Assembly (NCBI RefSeq): GCF_002001175.1 | Contig: NZ_MUNT01000006.1 | Location: 372,001-436,000, forward strand | Direction of reading: 5' to 3' | DNA from: Rhodanobacter sp. C03 | GTDB lineage: Bacteria > Pseudomonadota > Gammaproteobacteria > Xanthomonadales > Rhodanobacteraceae | Length of the DNA stretch: 64,000 nt | Shown here: one piece after another, positions 1 to 7,653 of the stretch | Numbering within the stretch: the stretch's first letter is position 1 | Layout of the letters: each line of letters opens with the position of its first letter | Notes under the pieces: generated by a model | The model's database searches: none | Told to the model about the DNA's origin: nothing | Seen by the model: only the letters and a program-made list of their open reading frames with translations | Program-made: the position numbers and the translations under genes

Positions 1-303
1 GCCAGTTTTGACCGGAGTCCGTGGAAAGGAAGCCAGTTATCTCGATTGCGGGAGGCTGCATGGTCGATAGCTGCAGGTGCGTGCACGTGCCGGAATGGCA
101 GGCAGCAACGCGCCTTTCGGTTTCTCATGTCTCCGGTCTATGCATTCAGGCGTAACGCCCCAGCGGGCTGTGCGGCATAAGATTTTTCAGCCGCGGAGTA
201 CGGCATCTGTTGCGAAGGCATTTCGTCATGCCCGCTACAAGATGCCACGTCCACGCAAAGGGGCAGGGGCCGTGCAGCGACAAACCAAGGGGGAGATACC
301 GTC
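1..303. other. non-coding upstream region of the peroxidase gene
   Basis: No ORF here has a convincing family match. A strong purine-rich ribosome binding site (GGGGGAGA near 289-296) ends the stretch and sets the start of the next gene. I see no tRNA, repeat or clear promoter. Confidence 0.5.
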
Positions 304-1746
304 ATGGGCTTACACAGCATTATACGATCCGCCGTTCGTCAGCGACTGGCGGTCACTGTCGCGGCACTCCTGTTTGCCGGTGCCGCGGTGGCACAGGTCC
401 AGACAGCCAATAGACAGTCGCAGCCTGCCAGTCCGTTGATCACCACCGATCCCTCGGGCTTGCTGCAGACCAACGCGCCCGACAGCAGCATCGATACCAG
501 CAACGCGTTCTTCCAGAGTTTTGGCAGCAACGGCCGTACGTGCAACTCCTGCCACCGCCAAGCCCAGGGCTGGTCGATCTCTCCGGACGAGTTGCGTCAG
601 CGCTTCGCCAAGACCAACGGCAACGATCCGATCTTCGCCCTGGTCGATGGCGCGGTCTCGCCGCTGGCGGATGTGTCCAGCGTCTATGCGCGGCGCATTG
701 CCTACGCCATGCTGCTCAGTCGCGGCGTGATACGCATCGGTATGCCGATGCCGGCGAATGCCGAATTCCGCCTGAGCAAGGTCGATGACCCCTATAACTA
801 TGCCAGCGCACGCGAGCTGTCGCTGTTCCGCAGACCGCTGCCATCCACCAACCTGATCTGGGACACCGCGGTGATGTGGGATGGTCGCGAGACCGCCGTG
901 CCGTTCAAGCCACCGATGGATGCCGGCGTCGATCATGAGGACCTGCTCGAAAGCCTCGCTTCGCAGGCGCGCGACGCCATCACCGGCCATGAACAGGCCG
1001 CTGCCGCGCCCAGCGCTGCGGTCATCGACCAGATCGTCCAGTTCGAATCGCACTTGTTCACCGCGCAGTTCGCCGACCAGGATGCCGGTCAGCTCAACCA
1101 TGAAGATGGCATGGGTGGCGCCAGCATCCTCGCCCAGCAACGCTTCTGGATCGGCATCAACGACGTCCTCGGCAACGATCCGACCACCGAGCGGTTCGAT
1201 GAAAAGGCCATGCGCCTGTTCGATGACTGGAACGATCCCAATGCGCAGTTCAGTCACGACACGCGTAGTCGCGCACGTGCATCCGTCGCCCGCGGCGAAC
1301 AGCTGTTCAACACCATGCCGATCGCCATCACGGGCGTGGGCGGCCTCAACGACGCGACGGGTCAGGCGGTCATCAATGGAACCTGCACCACCTGTCACGA
1401 CTCACCCAACATCGGCAACCACTCGGTAGCGCTGCCGATCAATATCGGCATCGCCGACGCCAGCCGGCGCACCCCCGACATGCCGCTGTATACGCTGACC
1501 AACTACAGCACCGGCCAATCGGTGCAGACCACCGATCCCGGTCTGGCATTGCGGACGGGCAAGTGGGCCGACATCGGCAAATTCAAGGGCCCGATCCTGC
1601 GCGGCGTGGCCGGGCGTGCGCCGTACTTCCACAATGGCTCGGCGGCGACGCTGGGCGACGTGGTCGATTTCTACAACACCCGCTTCAACGTCAACATCAC
1701 CGCGCAGCAGAAACGCGATCTTGTGGCGTTCCTGTCGGCGTTGTGA
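304..1746 (+). CDS. Di-heme cytochrome c peroxidase family protein (MauG/CcpA-like), exported
   Basis: The 480-residue protein begins with a Sec signal peptide (hydrophobic to about residue 30, cleavage near AVA-Q). It has two c-type heme sites: CNSCH at residues 80-84 and CTTCH at 361-365. Two widely spaced CxxCH motifs with a C-terminal GRAPYFHNGS-type motif are characteristic of bacterial di-heme peroxidases and MauG-like proteins, which act in the periplasm on H2O2 or a protein/organic substrate. It is longer than classical CcpA (about 330 aa), so the substrate may differ. It stands alone, followed by an intrinsic terminator. The family is secure; the substrate is unknown. Confidence 0.88.
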   Translation: MGLHSIIRSAVRQRLAVTVAALLFAGAAVAQVQTANRQSQPASPLITTDPSGLLQTNAPDSSIDTSNAFFQSFGSNGRTCNSCHRQAQGWSISPDELRQRFAKTNGNDPIFALVDGAVSPLADVSSVYARRIAYAMLLSRGVIRIGMPMPANAEFRLSKVDDPYNYASARELSLFRRPLPSTNLIWDTAVMWDGRETAVPFKPPMDAGVDHEDLLESLASQARDAITGHEQAAAAPSAAVIDQIVQFESHLFTAQFADQDAGQLNHEDGMGGASILAQQRFWIGINDVLGNDPTTERFDEKAMRLFDDWNDPNAQFSHDTRSRARASVARGEQLFNTMPIAITGVGGLNDATGQAVINGTCTTCHDSPNIGNHSVALPINIGIADASRRTPDMPLYTLTNYSTGQSVQTTDPGLALRTGKWADIGKFKGPILRGVAGRAPYFHNGSAATLGDVVDFYNTRFNVNITAQQKRDLVAFLSAL

Positions 1747-1814
1747 TGCGTGGGGTGTTGCCACTGCTGCGGGTCGCGTCGCCGGCATGGCGACACACCT
1801 GGCTCCGGAAACCG

Positions 1815-1839
1815 AAGGCCCCGCACTGCGGGGCCTTTT
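1815..1839 (+). terminator. Rho-independent terminator after the peroxidase gene
   Basis: AAGGCCCCGC, a 5-base loop region, then GCGGGGCCTT followed by TTC. The GC-rich stem and T tract lie about 70 bp after the stop codon. Confidence 0.85.
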
Positions 1840-1928
1840 CTTCATGGTGGCCTTGACCGGGTTACTTCCAATTTAGCGATATTCACTCACAGGACATCTG
1901 AAACGAAAGACACTGCACGGTCTGAACG

Positions 1929-3140
1929 GTGACGAGAGCGGCAGTGCAAGAAAGTAACGCTGATGAAAATCCGCCTGGCTCGACAGGATGGCGCCCGTAC
2001 ACCTTGCGGGGTGTCTTGCTGCTGGTTGCCTGCATCACTGCCACCTCGCGGATTCATGCCCATGGCGCGGCATCGCCCGCTGCCAGAGTTGCAGAGCATG
2101 CGCAGGCCGCCAGCCCATTGGCCATCCAGGTGAACGATGACCGAATGACCCTGGCCATCACCAAGGTGCCGCAGGTCTATCTGTATGGCGTGATCGACGC
2201 CGATGCGCCGCAACGGTTCGAGGCGCTGGTGAGGTCGGGCAAGATCCCCCGCGGATCCGATATCTACCTGAGCTCCCCGAGCGGCGACCTGCGTGCCGGC
2301 TTGGCGCTGGGACGGTTGTTCCGGGCTGGCGCGATGGTGACGCATCTGGGTACGCCACGACGCAGCCTGCGTTCGGGTTACGCCAACAAGACGGCCTTCT
2401 GCGTGGATGCATGCACTTACGCGTATTTCGGTGGCCTGTACCGGTGGGCGCCCACGGGTTTCGACCGCATCGGCCTTTCCCCGCACAGCGCGATGGATCC
2501 GAAAGCGGGTGACACAGCGCAGGCCCAGCAGACCTCGAACGACGTCGCTTCATACCTGACGGACATGGATGTCGATCTGGGCGAGTTCACGCCGACGCTG
2601 ACCACCTCGCACGATGCGGTGGTCTGGCTGACTGCCGACCAGATGACGGCGAACGGGCTGGCCAACAATGGCCGACTCCCGCTCACCGCGAAAACCGTGT
2701 TGCTGCCCCCGATGCCTACGCTGGAACTCAATCAGGACGATCGCCACGGCAGCCATCGACTCGTCCTGCAATGCCGGCCGGGCAACGTGACGCTCACTGC
2801 CTACGACTTTGTGGGCAAGACACGCGCCAGAGAGATCGTGTCGCATGCGACGAGATCGTATTTTGAAGTCAACCAGCAGGAAGTGCTGACCGAGCAACAC
2901 GATGGCGTCAGCGTCGTCGATGACGCGGTCGTGATAACCCGGCCGTATCCGTCGACCGAGCTGGTGGATTTGCTCTCCGCACATACCATCGGTGCCTGGG
3001 CCGGCGGCAGGACCAGCGCCTTCCGCTACGGCTTCACCATCAAGCTCTATCCCGCCAGGGACGCCATCAAGGACTACTACAACGCTTGCTGGCGCGCCGC
3101 GCCATGGCCTGCCAGACAGAAGGCGGCCAAGGCTGGCTGA
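1929..3140 (+). CDS. Secreted/anchored hypothetical protein with ClpP-like N-terminal fold
   Basis: The 403-residue frame has a hydrophobic export segment at about 28-45. It is followed by a region resembling periplasmic ClpP/crotonase-fold proteins: YLSSPSGDLRAGLALGRLFR near 115-135, a Cys-containing CVDACTYAYFGG stretch, and a later HSAMD segment. In such proteins a Ser in the SSPSG loop and a Ser in the cysteine-rich loop can form the active site; here that Ser position is occupied by ACTYA. The C-terminal 200 residues match nothing I recognise. The start is uncertain: GTG at 1929 lacks a good Shine-Dalgarno, and GTG at 1944 is an alternative. Gene reality is likely; function is unknown. 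Confidence 0.65.
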   Translation: MTRAAVQESNADENPPGSTGWRPYTLRGVLLLVACITATSRIHAHGAASPAARVAEHAQAASPLAIQVNDDRMTLAITKVPQVYLYGVIDADAPQRFEALVRSGKIPRGSDIYLSSPSGDLRAGLALGRLFRAGAMVTHLGTPRRSLRSGYANKTAFCVDACTYAYFGGLYRWAPTGFDRIGLSPHSAMDPKAGDTAQAQQTSNDVASYLTDMDVDLGEFTPTLTTSHDAVVWLTADQMTANGLANNGRLPLTAKTVLLPPMPTLELNQDDRHGSHRLVLQCRPGNVTLTAYDFVGKTRAREIVSHATRSYFEVNQQEVLTEQHDGVSVVDDAVVITRPYPSTELVDLLSAHTIGAWAGGRTSAFRYGFTIKLYPARDAIKDYYNACWRAAPWPARQKAAKAG

Positions 3141-3219
3141 TGTCCGGTCACACGCCCCTGAGTTCGAAATGACAGGGTGCTCTTCGTTGGTGACAGCAAC
3201 GCCACATCCAGCATCGTGA

Positions 3220-3915
3220 TTACGTGCTGCACGCCGTGGCAGCTTCGTCGATCAGTGTGGCCACTTCGCCTGGCATGGATGCCAATGAAGCATGGCTGGC
3301 CTTGAGCGTGATGACCTTCCTGGCCTTGAGCCGATCAGCCATCCATGCCTCGTTTTCCGGTGCGATCATCCGGTCCTCGCTGGAAATCTGGTACCAGCAC
3401 GGCTTGTGCTTCCAGGCTGGCTCGCTGATCTCGTTGCCGAAGGTGCTGGCCAGCGGTGCCTTCTGGGTTACTGCCATGACCAGGGCTTCATCGGCGCTGA
3501 GATCCTGGCAGAAGCTTTCGTGGAACTTGTCCTGCTTGACCCAGAGATAACCATCGTCGTCCGGTGCGAGATTCGGAAAGGCCAGCGGGGGATGCTTCGC
3601 GCTGATGCCGCCCGGGCTTTCACCGGCATCGGGCGCAAACGCGGCGATATAGACCAGCCCCACCACATTTGGCTGGTTGCCTGCCTCGGTGATCACCGCG
3701 CCACCATAGAAGTGGCCGACCAGCAACACCGGCCCCTTCCGGGCCGCAATCATCTTGCGCGTGCGCTCCGCATCGTCGGCCAGTGAGGTCAGCGGATTCT
3801 CGACCGCGTACAAATCGCGATACCCCTTGCGGGTCAACTCGACGATGACCTTGCTCCAGTGGGCAGCTCCGCCCCAGAAACCGTGAACGAGAATGATGGC
3901 AGGCTTGTTCGACAT
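3220..3915 (-). CDS. Alpha/beta hydrolase with nucleophile Ser replaced by Phe
   Basis: This 231-residue single-domain alpha/beta hydrolase is of the short AB_hydrolase_6 type. It has an HGFWGG oxyanion-hole motif near residue 11, the acidic residue in ISSEDRM and the catalytic His in LKASHASLAS. The nucleophile elbow, expected GHSYGG, reads GHFYGG: codon 3709-3711 on the minus strand is TTC where TCC would give Ser. The enzyme should therefore be inactive as a serine hydrolase, unless the base is a sequencing error. The start at 3915 is chosen because GAGGG lies just upstream; the frame is open to 3939 without a better start. It is a convergent neighbour of the preceding gene. Confidence 0.85.
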   Translation of the reverse strand: MSNKPAIILVHGFWGGAAHWSKVIVELTRKGYRDLYAVENPLTSLADDAERTRKMIAARKGPVLLVGHFYGGAVITEAGNQPNVVGLVYIAAFAPDAGESPGGISAKHPPLAFPNLAPDDDGYLWVKQDKFHESFCQDLSADEALVMAVTQKAPLASTFGNEISEPAWKHKPCWYQISSEDRMIAPENEAWMADRLKARKVITLKASHASLASMPGEVATLIDEAATACST

Positions 3916-4213
3916 GGCATGACCCTCTGGTTGACCCACAAAGGCTCGTTGCTGATGGACGATGAACCGGCATCAGTGTCCGGGCTGATCCTGTGGCGCA
4001 GCCCCAGCGTACGCGCGCAGAACTGGAACCATAGGCGCAGTGAGGTTTGATGGACGTGAACTGGATCTGCGTGACGCGGGCCAGCAAATCCGGAACAACC
4101 AGACCTGCATAATCGGAGGGGCAGGTATGACTGAAAGTTGTGTGTCTCGTAGATTCCACCACCGAGCCGAGCCTGGTAAGCCGTAATATCAGGGCATTGA
4201 AAGCGAGGGATCG

Positions 4214-5482
4214 ATGAACACAACGCAAGTGATGCCGCACGTTGTGATCCTAGGTGGCGGGTTCGGTGGCTTGTGGGCGACGCGTGCGCTGCGCTCAGCA
4301 CCCGTGCGGATCACCCTGGTGGATCGCACCAACCATCATCTGTTCCAGCCGTTGCTGTACCAGGTAGCCACCGCCGGATTGTCGGGGCCGGATATCGCCG
4401 CGCCGCTGCGTCATATCCTGCGCAAGCAGCGCAACGTCACCGTACGCATGGACGAGGCGCGCAGCATCGATGTGCAGCAACGGCGGGTAACGCTCGCCGG
4501 CGGCGTACTGGACTACGACTACCTGCTGGTGGCAACCGGTTCGAGTCACGCTTATTTCGGCCATGACGAGTGGGAGCACCACGCGCCCGGCATGAAGACC
4601 ATGGACGATGCGCTGGCGATCCGCCGACATATCCTCGACGCGTTCGAGTCCGCCGAGCGCGAGCCTGATCCTGCGCGGCGCGCGACATGGCTCAGCTTCG
4701 TGGTGATCGGTGCCGGCCCTACCGGCGTCGAACTGGCTGGCACGCTGGCAGAGATCGCCCATCACACCTTGCCGAGCGAGTTTCGCGTAGCCGATCCGCG
4801 CACGGCGCAGATCCATCTGGTCGAAGCCGGAGCGCGCGTGCTGTCCTCGATGCCGCCGGCGCTGTCCGCGAAAGCACAGCGCCAGCTCGAACACATGGGT
4901 GTGCATGTGCACTTGAACGCAGCGGTCACGGCGGTCAGCGACACTGGCGTGCAGATGGGCGACCAGCGCATCGAGGCGCGCACGCTGCTGTGGGCCGCCG
5001 GTGTTGCCGCTTCGTCGCTGGGTGCGCAGCTGGGTACACCGTGCGATCGCGCCGGACGTGTGCTGGTCTCACCCGATCTGTCGCTGCCGCAGCATCCCGA
5101 AGTGTTCGTGATCGGCGACCTTGCACACTTGGAGCAGGGCGACAAGCCCGTGCCCGGCCTCGCGCCGGCAGCCAAGCAGATGGGCGCGTACGTCGCACGG
5201 GTGATCCGCAATCGTCTGGCCGGACGCACCACGCCCGCTTTCCACTACAGCGACTACGGCACACTCGCCAGCATCGGCCGCGGTGCCGCCGTGGTCGATC
5301 TCCGCGGCATTCACCTGTCCGGCGTGATCGCATGGTGGTTCTGGTTGATGACGCACATCCTGTTCCTGATCGGCTTCCGCAACCGACTCGTGGTAATGCT
5401 CGACTGGGCGTGGTCGTACTGCACCTGGCAGCGCAGTGCGCGCATCATCGTTGGTGGCGATAAGGATAAAGACAGGCGATAA
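4214..5482 (+). CDS. ndh: Type II NADH dehydrogenase / FAD-dependent pyridine nucleotide oxidoreductase
   Basis: The 422-residue protein has an N-terminal FAD dinucleotide-binding motif (VVILGGGFGGLWAT, residues about 10-23) and a second NAD(H)-binding Rossmann motif (VVIGAGPTGVELAGTL near 163-178). The FAD-contacting VIGDLAH motif follows near 300, with a C-terminal amphipathic/hydrophobic membrane-binding region containing W-rich helices (IAWWFWLM). Single-subunit NDH-2 enzymes oxidise NADH and reduce quinone at the inner membrane face without pumping protons. Length and motifs fit. It appears monocistronic. Confidence 0.9.
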   Translation: MNTTQVMPHVVILGGGFGGLWATRALRSAPVRITLVDRTNHHLFQPLLYQVATAGLSGPDIAAPLRHILRKQRNVTVRMDEARSIDVQQRRVTLAGGVLDYDYLLVATGSSHAYFGHDEWEHHAPGMKTMDDALAIRRHILDAFESAEREPDPARRATWLSFVVIGAGPTGVELAGTLAEIAHHTLPSEFRVADPRTAQIHLVEAGARVLSSMPPALSAKAQRQLEHMGVHVHLNAAVTAVSDTGVQMGDQRIEARTLLWAAGVAASSLGAQLGTPCDRAGRVLVSPDLSLPQHPEVFVIGDLAHLEQGDKPVPGLAPAAKQMGAYVARVIRNRLAGRTTPAFHYSDYGTLASIGRGAAVVDLRGIHLSGVIAWWFWLMTHILFLIGFRNRLVVMLDWAWSYCTWQRSARIIVGGDKDKDRR

Positions 5483-5701
5483 GTGGCTCTGCCACAGATA
5501 CTGACTTGGCCTAGATATTGAAATGTGGCTGGTGCGGTCTATCGCGCGTACAGACCAACCTACCTGCACCCGTCCCTCAACAAATCAGCAGATATTTTCT
5601 ATTACTGTGAACAAAGGTTTGTATATGCAAAGCGCACAACATTACCCGTTGTTACCTAAACTCAACGCAGTTAGGCTGCTTCAAAATCAGAGGGCCAGCA
5701 G

Positions 5702-6166
5702 ATGCCAAGCGGGAATTACACTTGCGCCATCGCAATACAAGCTAAGGCGTTTCTTCAGGCTTACGAAACGCTCAACGATTCATTGCTTGAAAAGATGCGG
5801 CAAGGAGATTTCGAGTTAGCCCCAATCATTGTTCCTGCCATGACCTGTGTCGCATTTGCAGCGGAACTTGCCATGAAGGCGTTAATCGTACAAATCAAAA
5901 GCGGCGAGCTTACGGCATTGCCAAAAAATAAAAATGGCGGTGGAATTCATAATCTAGATGATCTTTTTAATGAAGTTTCCACCCCTTTGCAGCAAGCAAT
6001 TGCTAGGGAACTAAATAAGTCTGTAGCGGATGTTGAAAGAAAACTTAGGGAGAATGAGGATGCGTTTGTGAAATGGCGCTATTCCTTTGAAAATGGCGCT
6101 ATGGGCGACGAGGAATTTCTTTTGAAATTCGTCAATGCTGCACTTGCTCAAGTACGCATTGCATAG
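5702..6166 (+). CDS. HEPN-like small protein in an AT-rich islet
   Basis: This 154-residue helical protein has a pattern seen in HEPN-fold proteins: AAELAMKALIVQ near residues 59-70, HNLDDLF near 88-94, and FVKWRYSFE near 128-136. HEPN proteins are often RNases or toxin partners, but the catalytic RxxxxH motif is not visible, so function is unassigned. Base composition is clearly more AT-rich than both neighbours (ndh and fadA), which suggests horizontal acquisition. No antitoxin-like partner is visible; the 219-bp upstream gap holds only an AT-rich stretch. The end is marked by a strong bidirectional terminator. Confidence 0.6.
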   Translation: MPSGNYTCAIAIQAKAFLQAYETLNDSLLEKMRQGDFELAPIIVPAMTCVAFAAELAMKALIVQIKSGELTALPKNKNGGGIHNLDDLFNEVSTPLQQAIARELNKSVADVERKLRENEDAFVKWRYSFENGAMGDEEFLLKFVNAALAQVRIA

Positions 6167-6213
6167 GGGTGCCATTGGGCTATTACCTGCTCAGGCAGTC
6201 AGCACCACTTATG

Positions 6214-6245
6214 GGAACGGCGCCGTAGTGATACGGCGCCGTTCC
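6214..6245. terminator. Bidirectional intrinsic terminator
   Basis: A perfect 14-bp stem (GGAACGGCGCCGTA and its complement) with a GTGA loop is followed by TGTTTC. It sits between the convergent HEPN-like gene and the thiolase gene and could serve both. Confidence 0.85.
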
Positions 6246-6271
6246 TGTTTCAAGCTTTGATGGCTGCGTGA

Positions 6272-7477
6272 TTAAAGCGCCTCGAAAATCCCCGCCGCGC
6301 CCATACCCGTACCAATACACATAGTCACCATGCCGTACTTCTGCTTCCTCCTACGCATGCCGTGCACCAGCGTGGCGATGCGCACCGCGCCGGTGGCGCC
6401 GAGCGGGTGGCCCAGCGCGATGGCGCCGCCGAGCGGGTTGACCTTGCTCGGGTCGAGCTTGAGGTCGCCCATCACGGCGAGGGCCTGGGCGGCGAAGGCT
6501 TCGTTGAGTTCGATCCAGTCCAGCTGATCCTGGGTGATGCCGGTCTGTTTGAGGGCCTTGGGGATCGCTTCCTTCGGGCCGATGCCCATGATCTCCGGGC
6601 GTACGCCAGCGACGGAGAAGCCGACGAAGCGGGCCAGCGGCTGCAGGTTGTATTCCTTGATCGCCTTTTCGCTGGCGAGCAGCACGGCGCCGGCGCCGTC
6701 GGACATCTGCGAGGAGTTGCCGGCGGTGACGCTGCCGCCGAACTGGCCGTTGCGGAACACGGTCTTGAGCTTGCTCAGCACTTCCAGCGTGGTGCCGGCG
6801 CGCGGGCCTTCGTCGGTGCCGATGCTGCGGCTGTCGGTGATGATGCCGCGGGTGGCGAGGTTCGGGTAATGATCATCCAGCGCGAACGGGCTGATCTCGT
6901 CGTTGAATTCGCCGGCGGCCTGGGCGGCCAGCGCGCGGCGATGGCTTTCCACCGCGAACGTATCCTGCTGCTCGCGGCTGACCTTCCACTGCTTGGCCAC
7001 GTTCTCGGCGGTGATGCCCATGCCGTAGGCGATGCCGATGTGTTCGTTGGTGAAGATCGCCGGATTCATCGCGATCTTGTGGCCCATCATCGGCACCATG
7101 CTCATGCTCTCGGTGCCGCCGGCGAGCATCAGGTCATCCTCGCCGAGGCGAATGCGGTCGGCCGCCATCGCCACGGCCTGCAGGCCGGACGAGCAGAAGC
7201 GGTTGATGGTGACGCCGGGCACGGTGTCAGGCAGGCCGGCCAGCAGCACGCCGATGCGCGCCACGTTCATGCCTTGCTCGGCTTCGGGCATGGCGCAGCC
7301 GATGATGGCGTCGCCGATGCGGTGCGGGTCGATGCCGGGGTATTGCGCCATCACGCTGCGGATCACGTGGGCGAGCATGTCGTCCGGACGGGTGTTGCGG
7401 AATACGCCGCGCGGCGCCTTGCCGACCGGGGTGCGGGTGGCGGCGACGATGTAGGCGTCTTGCACTTGCTTGGTCAT
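6272..7477 (-). CDS. fadA: Acetyl-CoA C-acyltransferase (beta-oxidation thiolase)
   Basis: This 401-residue thiolase has the acyl-accepting Cys95 (INRFCSSGLQ), the C-terminal GHPLGATGA histidine motif and the MCIGTGMGAAG catalytic cysteine motif. It cleaves 3-ketoacyl-CoA in the last step of beta-oxidation. The ATG at 7477 is preceded by GGAGC at proper spacing; an in-frame extension to 7564 begins inside an intergenic repeat and is not credible. It lies downstream of the dehydrogenase/hydratase gene on the same strand and probably belongs to the psrA operon, separated by a REP-like palindrome. Confidence 0.93.
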   Translation of the reverse strand: MTKQVQDAYIVAATRTPVGKAPRGVFRNTRPDDMLAHVIRSVMAQYPGIDPHRIGDAIIGCAMPEAEQGMNVARIGVLLAGLPDTVPGVTINRFCSSGLQAVAMAADRIRLGEDDLMLAGGTESMSMVPMMGHKIAMNPAIFTNEHIGIAYGMGITAENVAKQWKVSREQQDTFAVESHRRALAAQAAGEFNDEISPFALDDHYPNLATRGIITDSRSIGTDEGPRAGTTLEVLSKLKTVFRNGQFGGSVTAGNSSQMSDGAGAVLLASEKAIKEYNLQPLARFVGFSVAGVRPEIMGIGPKEAIPKALKQTGITQDQLDWIELNEAFAAQALAVMGDLKLDPSKVNPLGGAIALGHPLGATGAVRIATLVHGMRRRKQKYGMVTMCIGTGMGAAGIFEAL

Positions 7478-7530
7478 GGGATTTGCTCCGTGGCGTCGCG
7501 CGTTCAGCAGCGACGCTTTCAGTTTTTGAT

Positions 7531-7635
7531 CGTCATTCCGGCGAAAGCCGGAGGTGTTTTTCAACAGCGAAGCTGGTCATCCAGTGCCTAGGGTGGTTCG
7601 GAGTCGCTGGATCCCAGCTTTCGCTGGGATGACGG
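7531..7635. repeat. REP-like palindromic intergenic element
   Basis: The left arm CGTCATTCCGGCGAAAGCCG and the right arm CAGCTTTCGCTGGGATGACG form an imperfect inverted repeat of about 100 bp between two operon genes. Elements with this CATTCCGGCGAAAGC / GCTTTCGC-GGGATGACG pattern are recurrent in Xanthomonadales intergenic DNA. The insert may act in mRNA processing between the two fatty-acid genes. Confidence 0.7.
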
Positions 7636-7653
7636 CTTTAGAAGGCCGAGCGT

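Noticed and set aside
310..1398. Long minus-strand ORF opposite the peroxidase gene
   Set aside because: Antisense shadow of a high-GC gene with no family motif; the plus-strand protein has heme motifs.
5669..5675. GTTAGGC resembling an attC R' arm before the HEPN-like gene
   Set aside because: No matching R'' arm and no stem within 150 bp on either side.
6362..7591. 409-codon plus-strand ORF opposite the thiolase
   Set aside because: His/Gly/Ala-rich composition typical of antisense frames; the thiolase is unmistakable.
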